From contig CBDBDS010000008.1 of assembly GCA_965203985.1 (NCBI GenBank), forward strand, positions 106,653 through 170,652: DNA of 64,000 nt. The letters run 5' to 3'. How positions within the stretch are numbered: position 1 is the stretch's first letter; each line of letters starts with the position of its first letter. This DNA comes from Bin87 sp965203985. GTDB taxonomy: Bacteria; Chloroflexota; Dehalococcoidia; Lucifugimonadales; UBA3495. Below are positions 55,301 through 62,967 of this stretch, piece by piece. The notes beneath the pieces were generated by a model that had not been told where the DNA came from, did no database searches, and saw only the letters and a list, made by a program, of their open reading frames with translations. The translations under genes were made by a program, and so were the position numbers.

Positions 55301-55467
55301 ATGGTTTGGAGGAGGATGAAGTTGGAGAAGGCTGGCTGGTACTCGCCTCAGAACGCGCTTTGGACCAGATTGAAGAAGCATTTGGTTCGCTAACCAAAAA
55401 GTCCGCAGCGATAAGGCGGTACGAGGAAGGTTCTGAAACCATAGAGTGCAGAGGGGCGGCTAACTGA
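49333..55467 (+). CDS. Giant Avs-like STAND NTPase with nuclease-like N-terminal domain
   Basis: A ~2044-residue protein. Residues 1-~230 resemble a Cap4/DUF4297-like restriction-endonuclease fold: GGQVDDLQIG (Asp57/58), RVDAYQVKSSQ (Gln71-x-Lys73). A P-loop ATPase follows: Walker A GAPGSGKST (about 300-308), Walker B VILIDGLDHIER (about 393-404), with winged-helix-like sequence after. The remaining ~1500 residues are helical repeats, the sensor-like part of STAND proteins. This order (nuclease, STAND ATPase, long helical repeats) is that of Avs antiviral proteins, which bind phage proteins and activate the nuclease. The start is uncertain: ATG 49333, or TTG 49351 which has GAGGGGG six bases upstream. 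It sits between two AbiE modules. No close family was recognised for the C-terminal half. Confidence 0.72.
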   Translation: MPRGIVLSTASPGDGERRAIGGYHAQYRTSASLILRGLRDRRLEWIRVADPQGGQVDDLQIGSPGRVDAYQVKSSQYDRPFTFGDLTAPQSGASALIRQLAQGWLTLKQRYPQFRVVVHLVTNQIVSSATNATLPIGDPPPTPKHFAAFIRQAWEPAHGTSPDAAPNIPLEWQTTWEAARLASGLRQDDFADFVRNCSLEFGFEGGALFQGGSSLDQQYVEDDVDHITKALFTTVADPERIIELTEAQLLQRLGWAERFEYRNPHRFPVVESTYREIRDTALALTEAIDSLPGGYVAVLGAPGSGKSTLLTQHLRRVGARLIKYYAYVPGAADPRTTRGEATNFLHDVVLQLENAGFSSGHSPSRFDRDQLLERFHVQLQLLHRDWQETGCKTVILIDGLDHIEREQHPGRSLLVDLPEPGQIPDGVYLVLGSQTDAPLSARIKAEVRHQTRTVVMRPLSRHQVHEIIAVADIPVPVAPGQKDRVYALSNGHPLYLNYLINRMRLCEGDEQLESVLQGSTSYEGDIEGTYHSYWEQFQDDGELQRILGLLARIRGCIDLSWIRTWADDLVVDRLGQRFAHYFRIEHNTRWYFFHNSFRLFLLDKTAEFPPGSFDQNRDRDFHAELANRCAASSPDHQAWVWEELHHRVAAGQHDKVLELATQEYFRRQFMAFRPLEVIRSDINEALRSVAVRQDPVALVRLCLIGSEMGQRGEYLDQGFLVPLLLRLGQHDVALEYIRSDVRIHGEESYALGTVRMLMEQGLTTEARQVLGIAEPIALLTSSMATGMPGTLGPYGRLREWIKAAVWFDGADEIADSIKGLRYEDDALYPAAAGGSHRSLETDLLTDAGLELLRQERWSDLASLLDAFDVTEAGGALARFWLHVHAYRNRYQIRNIARAQEQLDAMLEIDRDHLGPSELLALAEAIFLVTGDEQQARGLLDGLPEPEEQVRLSMWDETLRPFEPLLWRSRLGYLMGDRRSPADIIPESHDPKDQGMILLQRAVCMVAHIWARAWLGQNYDGSSIKLVAQPILRLHCRPLQETFSWTEGHTFRVLRTPLFELLIDAVSEHGQQALAGLHDLFELEWHEPDLQQYWPAPVRRSVIRSLISKGCSKQWAATALQEMDGSVPDSGDVDSSVEECAQHAEAWLDVGDHERARHFLDLALKVGFGIGYRNDYQMDQWIDWLDKVNEVEPEKAAERISRFAYAIRDLDDSSERKTMVSAAERLIAATFHWSPMRATQLFSWFVDQQAVNYWRGMSVLLAEALKERDPPVRAALLTTSEFLLPFDTVGDAGLMTSLVERLGDTEQEDRVIADIHTLVSKVELDARPSMRTTWFKGLAAGVEKTRLTEGIFTFDINEQEVEGDRERRYRPDQLTLRQDDQILDYSEVQDRIKTISDLAELLEQEAEISFFNWEPLAIQMISSESDAGTLAELAELFRSKRSANRIIAEVGKRLAELGDERAAWEMEREALALSGGYDWHPRAGGGIKIDVFRVLRLLDQPSAIALVYETLARDLESTAGLAKAIPDALDEILDLLDPTATVFDVWTEVEDHTSNLLGFSQTDPTADVFSGEVSDDTPHRAIFELISAQLGHPCVAIAQAAQRCLGKLLLERANDVSDVLANALDQSGERNERVLMLIDAVSAIDPEAVAQFREKVRLFTVSPSWLTRVMSRAIMRNCGWSEPATSPILLPLPPVYNSSPLAFNHELVSTVAPYGPDLRVIAKVAGVPVGNLHRRVVAIMHQIAPRETEWSDEVERRVRSWLISLGIRLPYARPRVRIVSSAMFRAVAELVDGGLISRQGNAILEKILRTYDPRMVLEEPSRRPDQIRRAAETLLGHNLEEWVENVYDALSATNWRSDDQRIVLGEETSLTIRRGRRSISETRYSVLDTRDLTELRLDADPEAMFGEVARKHVSEYRLLHDDPEISALVIRHTADWVDSPGGDWLALNPAVGFRLGWSIADEGIFRWVDDQGRVMVESVWWMDGRPMLLDDGLEEDEVGEGWLVLASERALDQIEEAFGSLTKKSAAIRRYEEGSETIECRGAAN

Positions 55468-55587
55468 GGATCATAGGTCGTGTGCCTATCCAGTCTCGCC
55501 GTATAGCAACGGTCGACCGGCAGCGGGAGGTAGATAGGTTTCTACCAGCCTCATGGGTTCTGGGCGTATCGCATATTGAACGACCGG

Positions 55588-55617
55588 TTGATATAGCGCA
55601 CAAAGCAGGCATATAAT
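55588..55617 (+). promoter_or_regulatory. Sigma-70-type promoter of the second abiE operon
   Basis: TTGATA (55588-55593), 18 bases, TATAAT (55612-55617), giving a start point near 55624 and a ~70-base leader before the ATG at 55696. It is the best match to a consensus promoter that I saw in the window. AbiEi-type proteins repress their own promoters, so an operator is likely to overlap or follow it. Confidence 0.65.
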
Positions 55618-55695
55618 GGACATCATCCAATGTTCGCAGCTTATGAAATATGCGCCCAAAAGCAGATGTTCTATAGATTCCGGGATTGAGATCGA

Positions 55696-56535
55696 ATGGT
55701 TGCTCTGAGAAAGCCAAAGCGGTCCATGGCCGGAATCGAGTTGGTCAGGCTCCTCGCCTATGAAGGCGACCGCATTTTCACTACGGACCGAGCGAGAGAG
55801 CTGGCGCCCAGGGCAGGGCTGAGTGACGACTACCTTATCGAGGCGCTGCACCACCTGAGGCAGAATGACTGGATTGTCCCCCTGCGCCGCGGCCTCTATG
55901 CCTTGTCTTCGTCGGTGCCCGGGGTCGCCGGCGTCCACGAGTTCGAAGTAGCCATGGCACTGGTCAAGCCTGCGGCGATCTCCCACTGGTCGGCCCTGAA
56001 CTACCATGGGTTGACGGAGCAGATCCCGCGGCATGTGTTCGTATTGACTACCACGGACGTCTCGGTGCCGCGCAAGCAGGTTTCGGACAGTAGCGGTAGC
56101 CGAGGCGGGTATCCGGTGAACGGCACGGTGTACCGGTTCGTTCAGGTGCAGCCGAAGCGGTACTTTGGCACCGAGCGAATTTGGGTGGGCGACGCCCGGG
56201 TGTCAATGACCGATCTGGAGCGCACCCTGCTGGATGGTCTTGCCACGCCACAGCACTGTGGTGGTTTCGGAGAAGTCATCCATGCTTTCGCAGAGGCGAT
56301 GGGGCGGCTCGACCTCGAGCGGGTCGCCGAATACGCCCAGCGGCTGGGTCCCGCCGTGTCCAAAAGGGCGGGGTGGGTCCTGGAGTTGCATGGCTGCGAT
56401 GCTCCTCAACTGGAGGAGTTGGCTGCGATCCCCATCAAGGGTCATCGGAAGCTTGATCCCACCGGCCCCAGAAAGGGCGCCTATAACAATCGGTGGATGC
56501 TTCAGGAGAACCTGCCGGGGATGGTGATCAAATGA
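55696..56535 (+). CDS. abiEi: AbiEi-family antitoxin/transcriptional repressor
   Basis: A 279-residue AbiEi-like protein. The winged-helix N-terminus (RIFTTDRARELAPRAGLSDDYLIEALHHLRQNDWIVPLRRGLYAL) precedes the C-terminal domain (AISHWSALNYHGLTEQIPRHVFVLTTT…YFGTERIWVGDARVSMTDLERTLLDGL). It differs clearly from the first AbiEi at 47932. Its stop overlaps the next start in ATGA, so antitoxin and toxin are translated together. It should repress the promoter at 55588-55617 and protect against the toxin. Confidence 0.85.
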   Translation: MVALRKPKRSMAGIELVRLLAYEGDRIFTTDRARELAPRAGLSDDYLIEALHHLRQNDWIVPLRRGLYALSSSVPGVAGVHEFEVAMALVKPAAISHWSALNYHGLTEQIPRHVFVLTTTDVSVPRKQVSDSSGSRGGYPVNGTVYRFVQVQPKRYFGTERIWVGDARVSMTDLERTLLDGLATPQHCGGFGEVIHAFAEAMGRLDLERVAEYAQRLGPAVSKRAGWVLELHGCDAPQLEELAAIPIKGHRKLDPTGPRKGAYNNRWMLQENLPGMVIK

Positions 56536-57407
56536 GGGATCTGCGTCTTCGTCTGCGGGAGGCCTGGCTCCAACAAGGCTTGCAATCCTACGTCGTTGAG
56601 CGGGACTACCTGCTGTCCTGGATATTGGCCGGCATCAGCGCGGTTCCAGAACTGAGAGAGACGCTGGTGTTCAAGGGCGGCACAGCGCTCAAGAAGTGCT
56701 ACTTCGGGGATTACCGTTTTTCGGAGGACTTGGATTTTTCTGGATTGGAAGGTCTTCCAAAGGGCGATGCGATCAGCGACGCCATCGACCAGGCTTGCAA
56801 CAGAGCCTGTGGACTGCTTGAAGAATACGCCCAAGTGGAGTTGCACTGCGAACGGTATGTCGAGAGCCGCCCGCATCCCGGTGGACAGGAGGCGTTTCGC
56901 ATCCGGGCCAGGTTGCCGTGGCATCCGAGGCCGGATATCTCGATCAAAGTCGAGGTTACAACAGACGAGCAAATCCTTTGGCCAGTGGAATACTACAGGG
57001 TGGTCCATGACTACGGTGAGCCGCTGGAAGCGGAATTGCAGGTTTATTCCCCAACGGAAGTGGTAGCCGAGAAGTTGCGGGCGACCCGGCAGCAAGTGGT
57101 GCGCCTGGAAAGCAGGGGTTGGTCGCGCAATCGGGCGCGGGACTATTACGACCTTTGGCGGGTTCTCGGGTATTACTGGGACCGCCTGGACCTGGTCGAC
57201 TTCCGTGCCCGCCTCCATGACAAGTGCAAGCTGCGGAACGTTGATTTCGAAGGTCCGGAGGATTTCTTCGACCCGCGCATAGTGGACGATGTGGAAAAGG
57301 GTTGGGAGAACTCTCTTGGCCCGTTGCTAGTCGATCTTCCGGACTTTACGACTGTTATGGGCGAACTGCGTCCACAGGTAGCTGCTCTCCTCAGCTCAGA
57401 AGGATAA
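56532..57407 (+). CDS. abiEii: AbiEii-family nucleotidyltransferase toxin
   Basis: A 291-residue nucleotidyltransferase. It has FKGGTALKKCY (46-56) and RFSEDLDFSG with metal-binding Asp66 and Asp68, then the C-terminal RARDYYDLWRVLGYY helix typical of AbiEii/MenT proteins, which add nucleotides to tRNA. The ATG at 56532 overlaps the AbiEi stop by four bases; a start 13 codons earlier lies within abiEi and is unlikely. All key residues are intact, in contrast to the copy at 48760. The next gene, a restriction-modification enzyme, begins ten bases after its stop, so the three form one operon. Confidence 0.88.
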   Translation: MRDLRLRLREAWLQQGLQSYVVERDYLLSWILAGISAVPELRETLVFKGGTALKKCYFGDYRFSEDLDFSGLEGLPKGDAISDAIDQACNRACGLLEEYAQVELHCERYVESRPHPGGQEAFRIRARLPWHPRPDISIKVEVTTDEQILWPVEYYRVVHDYGEPLEAELQVYSPTEVVAEKLRATRQQVVRLESRGWSRNRARDYYDLWRVLGYYWDRLDLVDFRARLHDKCKLRNVDFEGPEDFFDPRIVDDVEKGWENSLGPLLVDLPDFTTVMGELRPQVAALLSSEG

Positions 57408-57417
57408 CGCGACCGCT

Positions 57418-60400
57418 ATGGCAAACAGCAAGCTTGCTCAAGCCGTTGAGGCGTACTTCACCGACCTGCGCCGGGTGCGAGGGTCAGGCGCCGCTACCGA
57501 CGAGCGTTCTCTTTATGGGCCGCTGGCCAACCTGCTGAACGCCGTTGGCGGTACGCTGAAGCCCAGGGTGTTCTGCGTGCAGGAGCTGGCCGACCAGGGC
57601 GCCGGTCATCCCGACTTCGGCTTGTACTCGACCCGGCAGGTCCAGAAGGGACGCCCGAAGGCTGGACAGAAACCGGAGCGCGGCGTGGTCGAGGTCAAGC
57701 CGGTGGTTGATGACGTGTGGCTCACCGCCGCCGGCGACCAGGTGAGCCGCTACTGGGACGGCTACCGGCGGGTGCTGGTGACCAATGCCAGGGACTTTGT
57801 ACTGGTGGGCGAGGATGCCGCCGGCCAGCCGGTGCGGCTGGAGACCCTCCGCGTAGCAGGTTCCGAGGCGGAGTTCAACGCGAAATTGGAGAGACCGCGG
57901 GCCCTCGCCAACGAGGTTGGCGTGGGATTGGGCGAGTACCTGGGCCGGGTACTTTCCCACTCCGCCTCTCTGACTGAGCCCAGGGATCTGGCCTGGTTGC
58001 TGGCATCCTACGCACGGGACGGTCTGGCCCGTGTCGAAGCAGCCGGCGACACGACGTCCCTCGATGCGGTGCGCTCCGCCTTGGAGGAATCCCTGGGCGT
58101 GCGCTTCGAGGGTGACAGGGGCGCGGACTTTTTCCGGTCCACCCTGGTGCAGACCCTCTTCTACGGGATCTTCTCCGCGTGGGTGCTCTGGGCACGGCAA
58201 GGGTTGTCTCCGAAGGGTTCGTTCGACTGGCGCACCGCGGTCTGGCACCTGAGAGCGCCCTTGTTGCGTGCGCTTTTCCAGCAGCTGTCTGACCCGGGCC
58301 GGCTGCAACCGCTGGGATTGGTCGAGGTGTTGGACTGGACAGCGGCCGCGCTGAACCGTGTAGACCGGGAGGCCTTTTTCGCCAGGTTCGACGAGGGCAA
58401 AGCCGTGCCCTACTTCTACGAGCCCTTCCTTCAGGCCTTCGATCCCGACCTCCGCAAGCAGTTGGGCGTCTGGTACACCCCCGCCGAGGTGGTGCGCTAC
58501 ATGGTGGCCCGCGTGGACCGTGCCCTCAAGGATGATCTGGGCATTGCTGACGGTCTGGCCGCCGAGAACGTGTACGTGCTGGACCCCTGCTGCGGGACCG
58601 GCGCGTACCTGGCCGAGGTCTTGCGACGCATCTCCTCGAACTTGGAGGGCAGCGGCTTGGGCGCGTTGGTCGGCGCGCGGGTGAAGCAGGCTGCCACCCA
58701 GCGGGTGTTCGGCTTCGAGATCATGCCCGCGCCCTATGTGGTTGCCCATCTGCAGGTGGGGCTCACCATGCAGGAACTGGATGCTCCCCTCTCCGATGAC
58801 GGCAACGAGCGGGCCGGCGTCTTCCTGACCAACGCGCTGACCGGCTGGGAACCCACGGTGCAGAAACCCCTGCCCTTCCCGGAGCTGGAGGAGGAGCGGG
58901 ACCGTGCTGAGCGAGTGAAGCAGGACACGCCGGTGCTGGTGATCCTGGGCAATCCGCCCTACAACGGGTTCGCCGGCATGGCCGTGGACGAGGAGCGGGA
59001 ACTGTCCGAAGCCTACCGCACCACGAAGCAGGTGCGCCGCCCCGAAGGGCAGGGACTGAACGACCTCTACGTGCGTTTCTTCCGCATGGCGGAACGGCGC
59101 ATTGCGGAGAAGACCGGCCAGGGCGTAGTCTGCTTCATCTCAAACTACTCGTGGCTGGACGGCCTCTCCTTCACCGGAATGCGTGAGCGCTACTTGGATG
59201 CCTTCGACATCGTCCGCATTGACTGTCTCAACGGGGACAAGTACCAGACCGGCAAGACGACGCCTGAGGGTGAGCCCGATCCCAGCATCTTTTCCACTCC
59301 CGAGGATCCCGTGGGCATTCAGGTGGGCACCGCCATTGCCACGCTGGTGCGCAGGGCGGGCCACGAGCCAGCGCGACAGGTGGACTTCCGCCACCTGTGG
59401 GGTCAGTCCAAGCACGGCGAGCTGGCGGAAACGGCGGATAGTGCGCCGGATAGCCTGTACGGCGGGGTATCGCCGTCTCTGTCGCTGGGCCTGCCCTTTG
59501 CCGAACTGGCGGTGAGCGACGGCTGGCCGGACTGGCCGGCACTGCCCGATCTGTTCCCGACCTCCTTCCCGGGGGTGAAAACCAGCCGAGACGGTTTCCT
59601 GGTTGACGTTGACCTTGACCGGCTGAAGCAAAGGGTGGCCGACTACTTCGACGCGGACCTGGGCCACGAGGAGATCGCCCGTCGCTATCCTGGCGTGATG
59701 AGGTCCACGGCACGGTTTGATGCCCGGGCGGTGCGCGTCGAATTGTTGAAGCGAGGCGGTCCGGCTGAGGACGGTTTTGTCCGTTATGCTTACCGACCTT
59801 TCGATACCCGCTGGCTCTACTGGGATGCAGATACGAAGTTGCTCGACGAGAAACGCGCGGACTACAAGCCACACGTATTCGAGGGGAACCAGTGGTTGGT
59901 ATCCCAACAAAAACCACGCAGGAATTGGGGATCAGCGCAAGTCATCACAAACATCGGCTGTCTCGACCTGATGGACCGTGGGGCCACCTGCATTCCGGCA
60001 TGGCTGCGAGACGATGGCTTCGACATCGACGGTACTAACTGGCAGCGCCGTCCCAACCTGGCACTCCCAGCGCAGCACTACTTGGACTGCACGGGTGCAA
60101 CCATTGAGGATCTGTTCCACCACGTGGTCGCCACGCTGCACGACCCGGCCTATCGCGCCGCCAACGCCGGGGCATTGCGGATGGAGTGGCCGCGCATCCC
60201 GCTGCCCGGCTGGCCGGATGGCAACGCCGGTGGCGCGTCAGAAGCGCTGGCCGCGTCGGCCGCCCGGGGTCGGGCGCTGGCGGCGCTACTGGACTCCGAC
60301 ACGGCCGTCGCCGGCGTGACCACGGGCGCGCTGCGGCCGGAGTGGGCATCCATCGCCGTGCCCGCCACCACGGACGGCGGCAACATGGCCGGCGAGGACT

Positions 60401-60783
60401 TCGCCGTGACCGCCGGCTGGGGCCATTTCGGGACGGGCGACGCTGTCATGCCCGGCCAGGGTCGAGCCGTTGAGCGCGATTACACCGCCGCCGAACGGGC
60501 CGCGCTGGCCGACGCCGTACCGACGCTGGGCAATACCGCCTTCGACGTGTATCTGAACGAGCGGGCCTACTGGCGCAACGTACCCGCCGCGGTCTGGAAT
60601 TACCAGCTTGGCGGTTACCAGGTCCTCAAGAAGTGGCTGTCGTACCGGGAGAGCAAGGTTTTGGGACGGCCGCTGCTGGCAGCGGAGGTGCAGCATTTCA
60701 CCGACACCGCGCGTCGGATCGCGGCGATTATCCAACTGGCAAACGGGAGTGGCTGTTTACCAGCGGCTGGCCGGAATGCATAA
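57418..60783 (+). CDS. Type IIG/ISP-like restriction endonuclease-methyltransferase
   Basis: A 1121-residue single-chain restriction-modification enzyme. An N-terminal PD-(D/E)XK nuclease domain has GHPDFGLY (65-66) and GVVEVKP (Glu92-x-Lys94). A helical connector is followed by an N6-adenine methyltransferase: motif I VLDPCCGTGAYL (about 387) and motif IV LGNPPYNGF (512-515). A C-terminal ~350-residue region should hold target recognition. No helicase motifs (Walker A/DEAH) were seen, so it is shorter than classic type ISP enzymes such as LlaBIII and closer to type IIG. It is the third gene of the abiE operon. Confidence 0.88.
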   Translation: MANSKLAQAVEAYFTDLRRVRGSGAATDERSLYGPLANLLNAVGGTLKPRVFCVQELADQGAGHPDFGLYSTRQVQKGRPKAGQKPERGVVEVKPVVDDVWLTAAGDQVSRYWDGYRRVLVTNARDFVLVGEDAAGQPVRLETLRVAGSEAEFNAKLERPRALANEVGVGLGEYLGRVLSHSASLTEPRDLAWLLASYARDGLARVEAAGDTTSLDAVRSALEESLGVRFEGDRGADFFRSTLVQTLFYGIFSAWVLWARQGLSPKGSFDWRTAVWHLRAPLLRALFQQLSDPGRLQPLGLVEVLDWTAAALNRVDREAFFARFDEGKAVPYFYEPFLQAFDPDLRKQLGVWYTPAEVVRYMVARVDRALKDDLGIADGLAAENVYVLDPCCGTGAYLAEVLRRISSNLEGSGLGALVGARVKQAATQRVFGFEIMPAPYVVAHLQVGLTMQELDAPLSDDGNERAGVFLTNALTGWEPTVQKPLPFPELEEERDRAERVKQDTPVLVILGNPPYNGFAGMAVDEERELSEAYRTTKQVRRPEGQGLNDLYVRFFRMAERRIAEKTGQGVVCFISNYSWLDGLSFTGMRERYLDAFDIVRIDCLNGDKYQTGKTTPEGEPDPSIFSTPEDPVGIQVGTAIATLVRRAGHEPARQVDFRHLWGQSKHGELAETADSAPDSLYGGVSPSLSLGLPFAELAVSDGWPDWPALPDLFPTSFPGVKTSRDGFLVDVDLDRLKQRVADYFDADLGHEEIARRYPGVMRSTARFDARAVRVELLKRGGPAEDGFVRYAYRPFDTRWLYWDADTKLLDEKRADYKPHVFEGNQWLVSQQKPRRNWGSAQVITNIGCLDLMDRGATCIPAWLRDDGFDIDGTNWQRRPNLALPAQHYLDCTGATIEDLFHHVVATLHDPAYRAANAGALRMEWPRIPLPGWPDGNAGGASEALAASAARGRALAALLDSDTAVAGVTTGALRPEWASIAVPATTDGGNMAGEDFAVTAGWGHFGTGDAVMPGQGRAVERDYTAAERAALADAVPTLGNTAFDVYLNERAYWRNVPAAVWNYQLGGYQVLKKWLSYRESKVLGRPLLAAEVQHFTDTARRIAAIIQLANGSGCLPAAGRNA

Positions 60784-61128
60784 TCGTAGATAGGTGACGG
60801 CAGCAACCATGAACATATCATTCCGAGAGCTGATGGACGACAAAGGGTACGAGACCCAAGCTGCCGCGCTTTACCCGGTGTTCGGGGAAGCCACCGGCGC
60901 GAAAAATCGCTTGCTACGGCGCGACTTCGTCATTCAGAACGGAGGCAGCTGTATGAGGGATGAGTATCCGTCCAACCCGGGATGATGACACCGGGCGAAC
61001 GCTCAGTGAAGGCGCGCCAGGAGTGCTCGATGTCACAGAAAATTACGGTCACGAATCGAAGGTCCACTCCAGGCACTGGAAGACCAATCCGCGAGCACGT
61101 TTCAAGACCAAAGGGGAGCAGGAGTATC
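60784..61128. other. Gap without a confident gene
   Basis: 345 bases. A 63-codon frame (60794-60985) and the upstream extension of the next gene (from 60982) are open but lack a ribosome-binding site or family match. No hairpin or promoter stands out. Confidence 0.5.
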
Positions 61129-62163
61129 ATGCCGAACAACGACACCTTGCTGGCCAACCTGGTAGCCAACTTCCCTGGTAATACGGAGAACATTGCTACC
61201 GAGGCGCTGCGGCACATTTTCGAACGCTCCGAGGCTTCTGTGGAGGCACTGAACGACGTGATAAGGTCCGGCGTCCCCGGCGTGCTCCCGATCACCATGG
61301 TGCGGACCCAAGTCATTCACGCCGACGGCACGCGTCCAGATCTGGTGGGTTTCGACGATTCGAATCAGGAGCGAGTGCTCATCGAGGTCAAGTTCTGGGC
61401 GGACCTGACCGCCAATCAACCCAACGGCTATTTGAACCGGCTCCCGGACGATGGCCCTGCGGTACTGGCATTTTTGGCTCCGGAAGGACGGATACAATCG
61501 TTGTGGCCACAGTTGCGGCGTCGCATTGAGCGCCAGTATGGCAGTGTTTCGGAAATGGATTCGGAGCGACGATGTCTCCGCATAGGAGACGGGCACCGGT
61601 ACCTGATGGTCGTGAGTTGGAGCAGTCTGCTCGACAGTATGGCGACCAGGTCCCGTGATCAAGACGAATCGGGGATGGAATCAGAGATCAGGCAACTGCG
61701 CAGTCTGGCCAAGTTCGCTGACGCAGGCGCGTTCAAGCCCATCCGGCTGGGCGAGGAATTCGGTGAGGACCCGGAACTCCGCAAACGTCAGTACAAACAG
61801 CTGATTGACGAGGCGACCAAAAGAGGCATCGAGCAGGATTGGGCGAGCCGGAAGGGACTTCGCGCTACGCCTCGCGGATACGGCTACGGGAGGTATATCT
61901 GGCTCCACGACACCGTAGTATGGTTCGGGGTCAACGTCGAGCAATTCGAGAAAACGGGCGAAACGCCGTTGTGGGTGGATTGGTACTCGATCACTGGAGA
62001 ACAGCGGGATCAAGTTCAAGAGGGATTGGCTATACGCGACGGGCAGTGGGTTCCTGTCAGCCTGAGGAGGGACGTGGAGTACTCAGAAATGCTGGACGGC
62101 GTGGTGGATAGCCTGAGGGACATCGCGGATGCCATTCACCAAGCCCGGTCCCTCTCTATTTGA
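61129..62163 (+). CDS. PD-(D/E)XK nuclease superfamily protein
   Basis: A 344-residue protein with an N-terminal nuclease-like domain: RPDLVGFDDSNQERVLIEVKFWADLT contains the PD…ExK core (Asp in RPDLVG, Glu and Lys in IEVKFW). The C-terminal half (RLGEEFGEDPELRKRQYKQLIDEATKRG…GYGRYIWLHDTVVWFGVN) is a separate domain seen in many orphan defence-associated nucleases. The ATG at 61129 has GGAG seven bases upstream. It follows the restriction enzyme by 345 bases, same strand. It could be a stand-alone anti-phage nuclease; the class is firm, the role is inferred. Confidence 0.75.
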   Translation: MPNNDTLLANLVANFPGNTENIATEALRHIFERSEASVEALNDVIRSGVPGVLPITMVRTQVIHADGTRPDLVGFDDSNQERVLIEVKFWADLTANQPNGYLNRLPDDGPAVLAFLAPEGRIQSLWPQLRRRIERQYGSVSEMDSERRCLRIGDGHRYLMVVSWSSLLDSMATRSRDQDESGMESEIRQLRSLAKFADAGAFKPIRLGEEFGEDPELRKRQYKQLIDEATKRGIEQDWASRKGLRATPRGYGYGRYIWLHDTVVWFGVNVEQFEKTGETPLWVDWYSITGEQRDQVQEGLAIRDGQWVPVSLRRDVEYSEMLDGVVDSLRDIADAIHQARSLSI

Positions 62164-62280
62164 CCAACCATCTTGTGAGGATATTTGGGGTTAGTCTGAG
62201 AAAAGGTCATACCCATCATGGAGTGCCGCAGCCTGCTGGAGGGCTACGCTCGGCACTGTTTTCCCAGATAGATGACGCTT

Positions 62281-62870
62281 CTATAAATGCCGCAGCGCCG
62301 ACCCTGCGGACTCGCCTCTGGTGTAGCGACCGACCATGCCGCCGCCCTGCTTCCAGCGGCCCTGGCGTTCGATCTCGTGGGTGGGGGCGCCGTTCTGGGC
62401 CATGCGTCTTGCCATATCCACCAGTCCGCTGTGGCCGCTCAAGAGCTCACAGTCCGAAAGCCCCTAGGCTCTGGCGATGACCTTCACCCTCCGGGCGATC
62501 TGGGACTCCGACGGCCCAAACATCCTCACGCCTTGGCAATCCCCACCGGCCGGGCCACGTCGAGCACCTTCATGGGGTGGGGTGATGGCAACCACAGCGC
62601 CCTCGGCATCCACGTCCATCATGGAGTGGAGTACCGTGATGCGATCGTCGCCGTCATCCTGGGACTCAATGCCCGCCTTGTTCCCGTGCAATTGGACTCC
62701 GGGCCGGTGGGGATACCGGATCGGATCGTGTGCAATGCGGCCACGACCTTTCGGCCGTGGAGAGTAGCGGAACCCTGCTGCTGCGAAACGCAATTCGCAT
62801 CCTTCAATGAGGCCACGGGAGGTGGTGGTGCGGGAATCCATTATAGCAATCACGCCCCCGGTGATGGAAT
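62281..62870 (-). pseudogene. Tyrosine recombinase/integrase, degraded
   Basis: Read on the - strand, SESQIARRVKVIARA, a TAG stop, then GLSDCELLSGHSGLVDMARRMA, IERQGRWKQGG and MVGRYTRGESAGSALRHL with a stop at 62281. This is the C-terminal catalytic block of tyrosine recombinases (HxxR, then H/W, then Tyr in GRYTRG). The Arg of the HSxR box has become Leu, an in-frame stop is present, and upstream parts are in shifted frames. It is probably the vestige of an integrase that once moved part of this island. Confidence 0.65.
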
Positions 62871-62967
62871 TGATATGTTGATGCGGATTACATCACGTAG
62901 TAGCAGGTCATGTTGCCGATTTGATATGCCGTCGCTCCAATGCTATCCTTAGGCGGGAGGTGGTCTC

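Noticed and set aside
57484..58749. 421-codon open frame on the - strand
   Set aside because: Shadow of the restriction-methyltransferase gene.
60794..60985. 63-codon + strand frame before the PD-(D/E)XK gene
   Set aside because: No Shine-Dalgarno and no recognised sequence; could be real but there is nothing to support it.
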